The position numbers and the translations under genes were made by a program. From NCBI RefSeq assembly GCF_030409555.1, contig NZ_JAUFPU010000004.1:437680-501679 (forward strand): DNA of 64,000 nt, written 5' to 3'. Positions within the stretch are counted from its first letter, which is position 1, and the number at the start of each line of letters is the position of its first letter. Under the pieces are notes generated by a model. That model saw only the letters and a program-made list of their open reading frames with translations, was not told the origin of the DNA and searched no databases. Shown piece by piece: positions 56,142 through 64,000 of the stretch. The stretch is from Chitinimonas viridis. Its GTDB lineage: Bacteria; Pseudomonadota; Gammaproteobacteria; Burkholderiales; Chitinimonadaceae.

Positions 56142-58130
56142 ATGTCGATCCTGCAGGTAATGAAGCGTGATGGCCGGCTTGTTGAGTTCGATGAGCGCAA
56201 GATTGCCGCTGCCATTGCGGCGGCGGGGCAGGCAACCGGCGAGTTCGACAAGTCGGTGGCAGATCTGCTTTGCCGGCATGTCTGTCAGAATCTGGCTGGG
56301 CAGCCCTGCCCTTCCATCGAGACCATACAGAATACGGTAGAAGAGGCGCTGGTGGCGTCTGGCTGCTGGCGCACTGCCCGTGCCTATATAGTCTACCGCG
56401 AACAGCATGCCCGCCTGCGCTCCTTGCAACATACCCTGGTGGATGTTGAAAGCGCCATGGAGGAGTATCTGGATCAGCGCGACTGGCGGGTCAATGCCAA
56501 TGCCAACCAGGGCTATAGCCTGGGTGGGCTGATACTCAATGTTGCCGGCAAGGTGACGGCCAACTACTGGCTTAACCATGTCTATAGCCCCGAGGCGGGC
56601 CGCGCCCACCGCGAAGGGGATTTGCACATACACGATCTCGATATGCTGAGCGGCTACTGCGCAGGCTGGTCTTTGCGGCAGCTGCTTACCGAGGGTTTCA
56701 ATGGTGTACCCGGCAAGGTAGAGGCCACACCCCCCAAGCATATGTCGGCCGCCATAGGCCAGATTGTCAATTTTCTGGGTACGCTGCAAAACGAATGGGC
56801 GGGGGCGCAGGCCTTCTCCAGTTTCGATACCTATATGGCGCCCTTTATCCGCCGCGACGCTATGCGCTACTGCGAGGTGAAACAGGCCATGCAGGAGCTG
56901 GTCTACAACCTCAATGTACCGAGTCGCTGGGGCACCCAGACACCATTTACCAACCTGACTTTCGACTGGACCTGCCCGGCCGACCTGCGCGAGCAGATAC
57001 CGTATGTAGGCGGTGAGGAAATGCCGTTCAGCTACGGCGATCTGCAGGCTGAAATGGACATGATCAATCGGGCCTACATCGAGGTGATGATGGCCGGGGA
57101 TGCCAAGGGACGTGCGTTTACCTTCCCCATACCCACCTACAACATCACTCCGGATTTCGATTGGGATCACCCCAATACCGCCTTGTTGTTCGAGATGACG
57201 GCCAAGTACGGCCTGCCCTACTTCCAGAACTTCCTGAACTCGGATCTGGAGCCGCACATGGTGCGATCCATGTGCTGCCGCCTGCAGCTGGATCTGCGGG
57301 AGCTATTGAAGCGCGGCAACGGCCTGTTCGGCTCGGCCGAGCAGACGGGATCGGTCGGCGTGGTCACCGTCAACTGCGCTCGATTGGGTTATCTGCATGC
57401 TGGCGACGAACGTGGCCTGCTGCTGGCGCTGGACAGGCTACTGGAACTGGGCCGCGATGTGCTGGAGGTAAAGCGCAAGGTGGTGCAGCGCTATATAGAC
57501 CAGGGTCTGTATCCCTACACCAAGCGTTATCTGGGCACCCTGCGCAATCATTTCAGCACACTGGGGGTGAATGGCATCAATGAGATGATCCGTAACTTCA
57601 GCCGGGATGCTTACGACATCACTTCGCCGCAGGGCCATGGCATGGCGCTGCAATTGCTGGACCATGTACGCAGCCGCATGACAGAGTTTCAGGAAGAAAC
57701 GGGCCATCTGTACAACCTGGAGGCCACGCCGGCCGAGGGCACCACCTACCGCTTTGCACGAGAGGATAGGAAGCGCTGGCCGCAGATACTGCAGGCGGGT
57801 ACGGCGGAGCAGCCGTACTACACCAACTCAAGCCAACTTCCGGTCGGCTATACCGACGATCCGTTTACCGCACTGGCCATGCAGGAGGCCCTGCAAAGCC
57901 GCTACACCGGCGGCACGGTCCTGCATCTCTACATGAACGAGGCGGTATCGAGCGCAGAGGCTTGCAAGCGCCTGGTGCAGCGATCTCTGGGGCAGTTCCG
58001 CCTGCCCTATGTGACGATCACCCCAACCTTTTCCATCTGCCCCAAGCATGGCTACCTCAGCGGCCATCATGAGTTTTGCCCCAAGTGCGATGCAGCCCTG
58101 CTGGCACGCACAGAAGCCTGTTGTACCTGA
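56142..58130 (+). CDS. nrdD: Anaerobic (class III) ribonucleotide reductase, large part lacking the glycyl-radical segment
   Basis: A 662-residue protein. It has an N-terminal ATP-cone (VMKRDGRLVEFDERKIAAAI), then the ten-stranded barrel with NVAGKVTANYWL, HIHDLDMLSGYCAGWSLRQLL and RSMCCRLQLDLREL. The C-terminal zinc site region CPKHGYLSGHHEFCPKC is followed by the stop. It reduces ribonucleotides to deoxyribonucleotides without oxygen. The conserved end with the radical glycine (R-x-x-G-Y) is missing from this frame and is found in the next small gene. GGAG five bases before 56142 sets the start. Confidence 0.93.
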   Translation: MSILQVMKRDGRLVEFDERKIAAAIAAAGQATGEFDKSVADLLCRHVCQNLAGQPCPSIETIQNTVEEALVASGCWRTARAYIVYREQHARLRSLQHTLVDVESAMEEYLDQRDWRVNANANQGYSLGGLILNVAGKVTANYWLNHVYSPEAGRAHREGDLHIHDLDMLSGYCAGWSLRQLLTEGFNGVPGKVEATPPKHMSAAIGQIVNFLGTLQNEWAGAQAFSSFDTYMAPFIRRDAMRYCEVKQAMQELVYNLNVPSRWGTQTPFTNLTFDWTCPADLREQIPYVGGEEMPFSYGDLQAEMDMINRAYIEVMMAGDAKGRAFTFPIPTYNITPDFDWDHPNTALLFEMTAKYGLPYFQNFLNSDLEPHMVRSMCCRLQLDLRELLKRGNGLFGSAEQTGSVGVVTVNCARLGYLHAGDERGLLLALDRLLELGRDVLEVKRKVVQRYIDQGLYPYTKRYLGTLRNHFSTLGVNGINEMIRNFSRDAYDITSPQGHGMALQLLDHVRSRMTEFQEETGHLYNLEATPAEGTTYRFAREDRKRWPQILQAGTAEQPYYTNSSQLPVGYTDDPFTALAMQEALQSRYTGGTVLHLYMNEAVSSAEACKRLVQRSLGQFRLPYVTITPTFSICPKHGYLSGHHEFCPKCDAALLARTEACCT

Positions 58131-58151
58131 TCCATCACCCAAGGAGAACAC

Positions 58152-58325
58152 ATGAACAACGCAGTCGCAGAACGTACTCAAACCACCCTGGACGAACAAC
58201 AGCGTACCCGCTGCGAAGTCTGGACCCGTGTAATGGGCTATCACCGTCCAGTCAGCTCGTTCAATACCGGCAAGCAAGGGGAGTTCCATGAACGCCGCTT
58301 CTTCACCGAACAACAGCCTGGATAG
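58152..58325 (+). CDS. Separate glycyl-radical segment of NrdD (57 aa)
   Basis: A 57-residue protein, MNNAVAERTQ onward, containing CEVWTRVMGYHRPVSSFNTG followed by KQGEFHERRFF. This matches the C-terminal end of class III reductases, where the Gly in R-x-x-G-Y carries the radical and NxGK...E...R follows. It is in the same frame as nrdD but separated by a TGA and 21 bases, with AAGGAG five bases before its own ATG. NrdG begins inside its last codons. It should pair with the large NrdD part, as YfiD does with pyruvate formate-lyase. Confidence 0.8.
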   Translation: MNNAVAERTQTTLDEQQRTRCEVWTRVMGYHRPVSSFNTGKQGEFHERRFFTEQQPG

Positions 58326-59040
58326 GGCCATCGGCCTGTTTCATCAGGTGGCTCCCGGGCCGGCTCTGGTCGGCCCGGAGGAGCCCGCCGTGGCGGGGCT
58401 GGTGCCCTTCTCCAGTGTGGATTGGCCGGGGCATCTCAGTGCCGTGGTATTTATCGGCGGCTGTCCCTGGCGATGTGGCTATTGCCATAACCCGCACCTG
58501 CAGAGCCGTCGTGCCCAATATCACTGGCCGGCACTCTGCAGCTGGCTGGAAACCCGCCGCGGCTTGCTGGATGCCGTGGTGTTTTCGGGGGGCGAGCCGC
58601 TATCGGAACGTATGCTGCCGCAGATGATCGCGGCAGTCAGAACCATGGGTTTCAAGGTGGCGTTGCATACGGCAGGTATTTACCCGAACCGGCTGGCGGA
58701 AATACTGCCTGATCTGAACTGGGTGGGGCTGGATATCAAGACCCACGCCAAGGGCCATGATGCGCTGACCGGGCGTGAGCGCAGCCACGCGCCGGCGGCC
58801 GCCAGCCTTGAGTTGATGCTGGAGTCGGGCGTCCCCTTCGAGTGCCGCACCACCTGGAGCCCGGCTTGGCTGAGTGAGGCCGAGCTGCTGGCCCTGGCGC
58901 AGGATCTGGCAGCGCGTGGCGTGGTGCAGTATGCCGTGCAGAACTACCGCGTCAAACCCGATATTGCGCCGACTGCCTGGCTGAGTACGGCTGCCAGGCA
59001 GCAACTGCAGAGCTGGTTCCGCTGCTTCGAATACCGCTGA
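58288..59040 (+). CDS. nrdG: Anaerobic ribonucleotide reductase activase
   Basis: A 250-residue radical SAM enzyme that installs the glycyl radical on NrdD. The [4Fe-4S] motif is CPWRCGYC, followed by VFSGGEPL and GLDIKTHAKGHDALTG. Compared with E. coli NrdG it has an N-terminal lead of about 45 residues. AAGGGGAG lies just before the ATG, and the gene overlaps the small glycyl-radical gene by 38 bases, consistent with translational coupling. Confidence 0.93.
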   Translation: MNAASSPNNSLDRAIGLFHQVAPGPALVGPEEPAVAGLVPFSSVDWPGHLSAVVFIGGCPWRCGYCHNPHLQSRRAQYHWPALCSWLETRRGLLDAVVFSGGEPLSERMLPQMIAAVRTMGFKVALHTAGIYPNRLAEILPDLNWVGLDIKTHAKGHDALTGRERSHAPAAASLELMLESGVPFECRTTWSPAWLSEAELLALAQDLAARGVVQYAVQNYRVKPDIAPTAWLSTAARQQLQSWFRCFEYR

Positions 59041-59144
59041 CGGGTGGCGACCCTGCCCAATCAGACTAGCTCTTCTGGCGGATTCCGACGGATACCCGGC
59101 GGGCTTAGCATGAGGGCATTCTCACCGGCTTGAACAGGTACATC

Positions 59145-59822
59145 ATGGCCATCAAACTCGACATCGAAGCCCTGCTGGCGCATCTGCCCCTGTTTCGTAG
59201 CCTGGACAAGACCCAACTGGTGCTGATGGCCCAGGCCAGCCAGGAAGTACGGGTCGCCAAGCATGGCTTCGTGTTTCATCGCGGCGATGCAGCCAGCGGG
59301 CTGTATGTGGTTGCCGTGGGCGGGATCAAGCTGGCCATACCGTCAGCCAATGGTCAGGAGAAGGTCATTGAATTCTTCAGCCCTGGCCAAGCCTTTGGCG
59401 AGGCGGTCATGTTTCTGGACAAGCCCTATATGGTGCAGGCGCAGGCGCTGGAGGACACGCTGCTGCTGTGGATAGACAAGCAGGACATCTATGCTGCCAT
59501 AGACCGAGACCCCTCCTTTGCCCGGCGCATGCTGGCCGGCCTGTCGCTACGCCTGCATGCGCTGGTGCAGGATATAGAAACCGTCAACCTGCAGAACGCC
59601 TCGCAGCGGGTCATCAGCTACTTGCTCAAGCAGCCGCGCGAGGCAGAGCATGTGCAGTTCCCATTCAACAAGAATGTGATTGCCTCCAAGCTGGGGCTCA
59701 CCCCCGAGACCCTGTCACGCCTGCTGCACCAACTCAACAGCAAGGGCTATATCGCCGTCGATGGGCGGGATGTGCATATCCTGGATGTGCCGGGGATGGA
59801 AGCGCAGCTCTACGGGCGTTGA
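59145..59822 (+). CDS. Crp/Fnr-family regulator, Dnr-type
   Basis: A 225-residue regulator with an N-terminal cyclic-nucleotide-like sensor (VFHRGDAASGLYVVAVGGIKLAIPS, PGQAFGEAVMFL), a long dimer helix (LSLRLHALVQDIETVNLQNASQRVISYLL) and a winged HTH (NKNVIASKLGLTPETLSRLLHQLNSKGYI). It lacks the N-terminal cysteines of FNR, so it is not an iron-sulfur O2 sensor. The E-T-L-S-R recognition helix fits TTGAT-type sites, and heme/NO-sensing Dnr proteins look like this. It probably controls the neighbouring genes. ATG 59145 follows an AGG site. Confidence 0.88.
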   Translation: MAIKLDIEALLAHLPLFRSLDKTQLVLMAQASQEVRVAKHGFVFHRGDAASGLYVVAVGGIKLAIPSANGQEKVIEFFSPGQAFGEAVMFLDKPYMVQAQALEDTLLLWIDKQDIYAAIDRDPSFARRMLAGLSLRLHALVQDIETVNLQNASQRVISYLLKQPREAEHVQFPFNKNVIASKLGLTPETLSRLLHQLNSKGYIAVDGRDVHILDVPGMEAQLYGR

Positions 59823-59911
59823 TGGTCCGCCCAAGCGGGCCATTATTGCGCCACATTAAAAAGCAAGCGATTGATTGGTAACGATTTATTCGATTACACC
59901 ACCCTATCCAC

Positions 59912-59925
59912 TTGATCAAGCTCAA
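59912..59925. promoter_or_regulatory. FNR/Dnr-like box upstream of the flavoprotein gene
   Basis: TTGAT-CAAG-CTCAA, one mismatch to TTGAT-N4-ATCAA, centred about 62 bases before the start at 59981. A weak -10 (TTAGGCT) about 30 bases on would put it near -41, the class II activator position. Confidence 0.6.
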
Positions 59926-59980
59926 GGCGGCAGGTGCGCGCGCAGCTTAGGCTGGCGCCACTACTCAACCGGGGCAATCA

Positions 59981-61150
59981 ATGATGTGGTTCAACTCATT
60001 CAAGCTGGCAGGCCGCGAACTGCTACCCATAGTGCAAGGCGGCATGGGCGTGGGCATCTCAGCTCATCGGCTGGCTGGTGCCGTGGCGGCGCAGAATGCG
60101 CTGGGCACCATAGCCAGCGTGGATCTACGTCATCACCATCCCGATCTCTTGGCGGCTACGCATCGCTGCCGCGATCACGCGCTTATTGATCAGGCCAACC
60201 TGACTGCACTGGACAGGGAGATACAAGCGGCACGCAGGCTGGCCCAAGGCAAGGGCGCCATTGCAGTCAATGTCATGAAGGCTGTACGCGAGCATCCGGC
60301 TTTGGTCAGGCAGGCTTGTGAAAGCGGCGCCGATGCAATCGTGATGGGCGCCGGCTTGCCGCTGGACCTACCCGAAATGACTGCCGACTATCCCAAGGTA
60401 GCCTTGATCCCCATCCTGTCGGACGCCCGTGGCGTGGGTATCGTGCTGAAAAAATGGCTGAAGAAAGGCCGGCGGGCTGATGCGGTGGTGATAGAACACC
60501 CTGGATACGCCGGTGGCCACCTGGGTGCGGCAAAGCTGGCCGAGCTGCGCGACGAGCGCTTTGATTTCGAGCGGGTGCTGGCTGAATGCCATGCCCTGTT
60601 TCAATCCCTGGCACTGGGCAAGGATGCCCCCAGGCTGATTGTGGCAGGTGGCGTGGATAGCCACGAGAAGGTACGGCGCTGGCTGTCGAGTGGTGCCGAT
60701 GCGGTACAGCTGGGCACGGCCTTTGCCGTGAGCGAGGAAGGCGATGCCCATCTGAACTTCAAGCAGACACTGGCGGATGCCGATCCAGCTGAGCTGGTTG
60801 AATTTGTCAGCGTTGCCGGCCTGCCCGCCAGGGCCGTGGCCACACCCTGGCTCAAGCAGTATCTGCGCCGCGAAGCCAGCCTGCAGGCCAGCGCCCGCGC
60901 CGATGCACGTCGCTGTACCCAGCGCATGGATTGCCTGAGCCAATGTGGCTTGCGTGACGGCATCAGCCGCATAGGCCAGTTCTGCATCGACCTCAAGCTG
61001 GCGGCTGCGGTGCGTGGCGAGGTCGACAAGGGCCTGTTTTTCCGGGGAGCCAGCAAGCTGCCCTTTGGGCAGGCCATCCGGCCGGTCAGCGAGTTGATCG
61101 ACTACCTGCTGCATGGGCGCTATCCGGCTGCCATCGGCCAGCCGGCCTGA
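59981..61150 (+). CDS. NPD/nitronate-monooxygenase-family flavoprotein
   Basis: A 389-residue FMN TIM-barrel protein: PIVQGGMGVGISAHRLAGAVA at the start, AIVMGAGLPLDLP, VVIEHPGYAGGHLG (active-site His region), RLIVAGGVDSHEKVRRWLSSGADAVQLGTAFAVSEE. It extends beyond typical nitronate monooxygenases with a cysteine-containing C-terminus (RRCTQRMDCLSQCGLRD, FCIDLKLAAA). This subfamily tends to accompany anaerobic genes and may act as an enoyl reductase or FMN reductase. An FNR-like box precedes it. Confidence 0.82.
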   Translation: MMWFNSFKLAGRELLPIVQGGMGVGISAHRLAGAVAAQNALGTIASVDLRHHHPDLLAATHRCRDHALIDQANLTALDREIQAARRLAQGKGAIAVNVMKAVREHPALVRQACESGADAIVMGAGLPLDLPEMTADYPKVALIPILSDARGVGIVLKKWLKKGRRADAVVIEHPGYAGGHLGAAKLAELRDERFDFERVLAECHALFQSLALGKDAPRLIVAGGVDSHEKVRRWLSSGADAVQLGTAFAVSEEGDAHLNFKQTLADADPAELVEFVSVAGLPARAVATPWLKQYLRREASLQASARADARRCTQRMDCLSQCGLRDGISRIGQFCIDLKLAAAVRGEVDKGLFFRGASKLPFGQAIRPVSELIDYLLHGRYPAAIGQPA

Positions 61151-61235
61151 ATACGGTTTGCTTGTCCTTGCTCAAGGCGGCGGCCAGCGCCGCTCATTAC
61201 CATCAGCGCATCCCAACCACTCGATGGAGACCATC

Positions 61236-61550
61236 ATGTCCGGCATCGTCTGCGAGCAGACTTTTCTATTCGACGCACGTGGCGTCGCCAAGCGCTTCCG
61301 CCACGCCGCCATCTTTGGTGCACTGGAAGCCTTGCGCGAAGGCGAGACCATGCGCTTCGTCAACGACCACGATCCCCTGCCCTTGCTACAGCAAATAGGC
61401 CAACGCTACCGGGATCAGGTACGTGTGCATTATGTCGATCACGATGCAGCTCATGTCGTCATCGACTTTTCGGTTCATCCGGCCGAGCAGCAACGCTCGG
61501 AAGGTGGCTGTGGCAGTAATGGTGGCGGTTGCGGCTGCAGTGGGTCGTAG
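61236..61550 (+). CDS. DUF2249 protein with cysteine-rich tail
   Basis: A 104-residue protein of the DUF2249 type (LFDARGVAKRFRHAAIFGALEALREGETMRFVNDHDPLPLLQQI). The C-terminus is GGCGSNGGGCGCSGS, a metal-binding-type Cys/Gly tail. Members occur beside hemerythrins, NnrS and denitrification genes and are thought to have a redox or metal role. ATG 61236 with GGAG six bases upstream is preferred to one four codons earlier. Confidence 0.85.
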   Translation: MSGIVCEQTFLFDARGVAKRFRHAAIFGALEALREGETMRFVNDHDPLPLLQQIGQRYRDQVRVHYVDHDAAHVVIDFSVHPAEQQRSEGGCGSNGGGCGCSGS

Positions 61551-61562
61551 TGGAATGTGCCC

Positions 61563-62897
61563 ATGACAGCACACCACTTTGTCTCGTGCGACCCGCGCAC
61601 TGGCGAGATTTTTGGCGAGCGCCCGCATTGGTCCATGGGCCAGTTGCAGGACGCACTTGCGCTCGCCACGGCAGCCAGCCAGCGCTGGATGCATACCGAC
61701 GCCACACAGCGCAGTGAGCGATTGCTGGCCTTGGCTGAGGCATTGGAACGCGCCCGGCCCTCGCTGGCGTGCAGTATCAGCCGGGAGATGGGCAAAGGTC
61801 TGCTGGAGGCCGAGGATGAAGTCCTGCGCGCTGCCAAGTGGTGCCGCTTTATGGCACAACAGGCAGCAGTGTGGCTGGCAAACGAGCACAACGACACCGG
61901 CCAGATACTGCGCAGACCACTGGGTGTGGTACTGGCAGTGACACCCTGGAACTACCCGGTGTGGCAGATGCTGCGCCCGTTGGCCGCTGCCCTGGCTGCT
62001 GGCAATGCTGTGCTGATCAAGCCGGCCTGCAATGTCGCACAGACCAGCGCGCTGGTTGAGACACTATGCCGTGACGTGCTACCGGTCGGCCTGATGCAAT
62101 GTCTGTGGGTGGATGAACTGGGTACCCATGCGGCACTGGCCAGCCCAGCCGTGGCCATGCTGGTGTGTACCGGAAGCGAAAACACCGGGCGGCAGCTTGG
62201 CGCCCTGGCGGGCCACCATCTCAAGCCCGCCGTGCTGGAGCTGGGCGGCAACAATGCCTTTATCGTGCTGGATGATGCCGATATAGACGCCGCAGCCTGC
62301 GCCGCAGCCGAAAGCCGCTGTGTGAATGCCGGGCAAGCCTGCACGGCAGCCAAGCGCTTCATCGTCCAGCAAGCCGTGGCTGCAGCCTTTACGTCCGCCC
62401 TGGTCGAGGCCATGGCGTCGTATCGCTGCGGCGCCGCACTGGCCCCCTTGGCGCGTGCTGACTTACGCCACAAGCTGGGCCTGCAGGTCGATGCCAGCCT
62501 GGCAAACGGCGCTTGCTGCCTGTTAGGCGGGCAGGCAGCGAGTGGGCGTGGTTATTATTATCCTGCCACCGTGCTTGCCGATACCAGGCCCGGCATGCCG
62601 GCGTTTGACGAGGAGCTGTTTGGCCCGGTTGCCGCGATCAGCGTAGTGGAATCGGCTGCCGTAGCGGTGCAGCTGGCCAATGCCGCACGACAGCAACTGG
62701 CGGCCAGCATCTGGAGTGCCGATGCGCCTCGCGCACAATATCTGGCAGGCCAGCTTAAGGCTGGCATGGTTTGCTTCAACCGCCGTCCCAGCAGCCGGTT
62801 TGAGCTACCATTTAGCGGCAGCGAGGCATCGGGCTACGGCAGTACGCTGGGTCGCGATGGTCTGCTGACATTTACCCGTCCTGTAGGCTGGATGTGA
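61563..62897 (+). CDS. Aldehyde dehydrogenase (succinate-semialdehyde type)
   Basis: A 444-residue ALDH. NAD-binding and catalytic motifs are TPWNYPVWQMLRPLAAALAAGN, VLELGGNNAF (general base Glu) and NAGQACTAAKRF (nucleophile Cys), with EELFGPVAAISV downstream. The short N-terminus and compact length resemble the GabD2/Sad group acting on succinate semialdehyde or related aldehydes. It starts 12 bases after the DUF2249 gene, so it is likely in the same transcript. Confidence 0.9.
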   Translation: MTAHHFVSCDPRTGEIFGERPHWSMGQLQDALALATAASQRWMHTDATQRSERLLALAEALERARPSLACSISREMGKGLLEAEDEVLRAAKWCRFMAQQAAVWLANEHNDTGQILRRPLGVVLAVTPWNYPVWQMLRPLAAALAAGNAVLIKPACNVAQTSALVETLCRDVLPVGLMQCLWVDELGTHAALASPAVAMLVCTGSENTGRQLGALAGHHLKPAVLELGGNNAFIVLDDADIDAAACAAAESRCVNAGQACTAAKRFIVQQAVAAAFTSALVEAMASYRCGAALAPLARADLRHKLGLQVDASLANGACCLLGGQAASGRGYYYPATVLADTRPGMPAFDEELFGPVAAISVVESAAVAVQLANAARQQLAASIWSADAPRAQYLAGQLKAGMVCFNRRPSSRFELPFSGSEASGYGSTLGRDGLLTFTRPVGWM

Positions 62898-62938
62898 GCC
62901 TGCTATGGACTTGCAGCATGCAGGGGAGAGACGAGGCA

Positions 62939-62961
62939 GGCGCCAGTGACACGCTGGCGCC
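62939..62961. terminator. Hairpin after the aldehyde dehydrogenase gene
   Basis: GGCGCCAG-TGACACG-CTGGCGCC: an eight-pair perfect stem about 40 bases beyond the stop. It lacks a U run, so terminator strength is doubtful. Confidence 0.4.
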
Positions 62962-63097
62962 GGACGTCTGTGCAACCTGAAACAGCAAACACGCCCCAGA
63001 TTTATTCGCCCCCAACTCTCGCCGCCACGATGGAAATCCATCTTGCACGGTGCGTGGGGGCGCCTCGCTGACATGACCATTCTATTGAGATATCGCC

Positions 63098-64000
63098 ATG
63101 AACCATCCCTTGCTGGTCGAGCTGGCAAGCCTGCTGCCACCGGCCAACCTGATACTGAATGCGGACCGGTTGGCGCCTCGCCTGCTTGATGCGCGCAAGC
63201 GCCTGCGCGGGCAGACATTGGGCATGGCCTTGCCCAGCAGTGTCGAAGAAGCCGCCATGATCATCACCCGATGCCGGGCGCACGGGGTATCCATCGTTCC
63301 ACAAGGTGGGAATACCAGCTTGGTCGGTGGCGCCACACCCATGAGCGAAACCAGTCTGCTGTTGGGGTGCGATCGTCTGAAACGGATACGCCAGATAGAC
63401 CCATGCGGTTACACCCTGACGGCAGAGGCCGGCTGTGTGCTGGACGATATCCGCGATGCAGCCCAGACCGAAGCGCGGCTCTTCCCGCTCTGGCTGGGCT
63501 CGTCGGGTAGCGCCTGCCTGGGCGGGCTGATCGGCACCAATGCCGGCGGCTTGCAGGTACAGCGCTATGGCAATACCCGCGAGTTGGTACTCGGCATAGA
63601 GGCCGTGTTGCCGGACGGACAGATTTTCCGTGGTCTGCATCCATTGCGTAAGCGGAATGCCGGTTACGATCTGAAACAGCTGTTTATCGGCGCCGAAGGC
63701 ACACTGGGCTTTGTGACGGCGGCAACGCTCAGGCTATTTCCGCAAGAGCGTGGCCAGGCGGTCGCCATGGTGGCGCTGGACCATGCCGAGCAGGTTCTGG
63801 CCCTGTTCGATCAGACCAAAGCGGCCGTTGGTGAGGTGCTGACGGCCTTTGAGATGATGGACAGCGAGGCCATGATACTGATGGCCAGGCATTTCCCAAC
63901 CCTGCAACAGCCGTTTGCCGCCCCACCACCCTACTCCGTGCTGATTGCGCTGAGTGGCAGCGAGAGCGATGGCGTACTGGCCGAGCGCCTGATGGAGCTG
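63098..64000 (+). CDS. FAD-linked oxidase (D-2-hydroxyacid dehydrogenase type), 5' part
   Basis: The first 301 codons of a gene that continues past the window. It has the VAO/PCMH FAD-binding domain: VSIVPQGGNTSLVGGATP, LTAEAGCVLDDIRDAA, GGLIGTNAGGLQVQRYGNTRELVLGIEAVLPDG and LFIGAEGTLGFVTAATLRLFP. The start of the FAD-oxidase C-terminal domain follows. This is the pattern of D-2-hydroxyglutarate or D-lactate dehydrogenases (FAD-linked, GlcD-like). The substrate cannot be told from this part. Confidence 0.9.
   Translation, partial: MNHPLLVELASLLPPANLILNADRLAPRLLDARKRLRGQTLGMALPSSVEEAAMIITRCRAHGVSIVPQGGNTSLVGGATPMSETSLLLGCDRLKRIRQIDPCGYTLTAEAGCVLDDIRDAAQTEARLFPLWLGSSGSACLGGLIGTNAGGLQVQRYGNTRELVLGIEAVLPDGQIFRGLHPLRKRNAGYDLKQLFIGAEGTLGFVTAATLRLFPQERGQAVAMVALDHAEQVLALFDQTKAAVGEVLTAFEMMDSEAMILMARHFPTLQQPFAAPPPYSVLIALSGSESDGVLAERLMEL

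Noticed and set aside
58128-58151. TGA readthrough or selenocysteine joining NrdD to its radical segment
   Set aside because: The second part has its own strong Shine-Dalgarno and ATG at ideal spacing, and no selenocysteine-type stem-loop is evident after the TGA; two separate proteins are simpler.
62939-62961. Strong terminator after the aldehyde dehydrogenase
   Set aside because: The stem is good but no U run follows, so it is listed only as a low-confidence hairpin.

Overview
The window reads as chromosome from a GC-rich Gram-negative betaproteobacterium. Several features support this: a leucine/isovalerate (Liu) catabolic cluster under a MerR-type LiuR regulator, a two-partner secretion locus, RutE- and YbiT-type proteins, an Anr/Dnr-type anaerobic gene set, and GGDEF/PilZ/chemotaxis signalling. 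A Chitinimonas-like or other Neisseriales/Burkholderiales member is plausible, but the sequence alone does not settle it.

Layout. 1-16 kb: the 5' part of glnS, a DUF486 membrane protein, a TPR lipid/periplasm-type protein with an L,D-transpeptidase, a FabG-type reductase with a long structured leader, the ABC-F ATPase YbiT, a degenerate PilZ-like protein, a Cache-HAMP-GGDEF cyclase, an acetyltransferase, a chemoreceptor, a PAS-GAF histidine kinase, a sugar-phosphate mutarotase and an MBL-fold hydrolase. 15.9-30.1 kb: a long plus-strand cluster that opens with liuR, a perfect palindromic operator and liuA (isovaleryl-CoA dehydrogenase), and closes with liuB, liuC and liuD. Together these carry isovaleryl-CoA to HMG-CoA. 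Between them lie a thiolase, a second acyl-CoA dehydrogenase, MaoC, GST, acetyltransferases, a cupin, a secreted archaemetzincin-like protease, a methyltransferase and a YaiI-type protein. No HMG-CoA lyase is seen. 30.2-42 kb: an orphan FliD-like gene, a class II glutamine amidotransferase, and a two-partner secretion operon (TpsB transporter, 2181-aa TpsA exoprotein, FecR-domain protein).

42.3-45.2 kb: an unknown membrane protein, RutE-like nitroreductase, a BI-1 protein and tRNA-Ser(UGA). 45.2-54.2 kb: an acquired region. It begins 27 bp after the tRNA with a cluster of GGAACCATAAAGTTGCC-type repeats, followed by a barstar-like gene. Next comes a compact Tn7-like operon encoding a TnsA-TnsB fusion, a TnsC AAA+ ATPase and a TniQ/TnsD protein. 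Beyond it are a small HTH protein, an unknown HTH/zinc protein, a broken Toprim-like gene and an IS3-family remnant. No Cas genes or CRISPR array are present, so this looks like a self-homing Tn7-like element (possibly tRNA-targeting) and not a CRISPR-associated one.

54.2-64 kb: an anaerobic/NO-linked block: hemerythrin, NnrS, a class III ribonucleotide reductase (NrdD, NrdG), a Dnr-type regulator, an NPD-family flavoprotein, DUF2249 and an aldehyde dehydrogenase, ending in a partial FAD-linked oxidase. FNR-like boxes precede nrdD and the flavoprotein gene. The most unusual point is that the NrdD reading frame stops before its glycyl-radical segment. That segment (RVMGY...) is encoded by a separate 57-codon gene with its own Shine-Dalgarno, overlapping nrdG.
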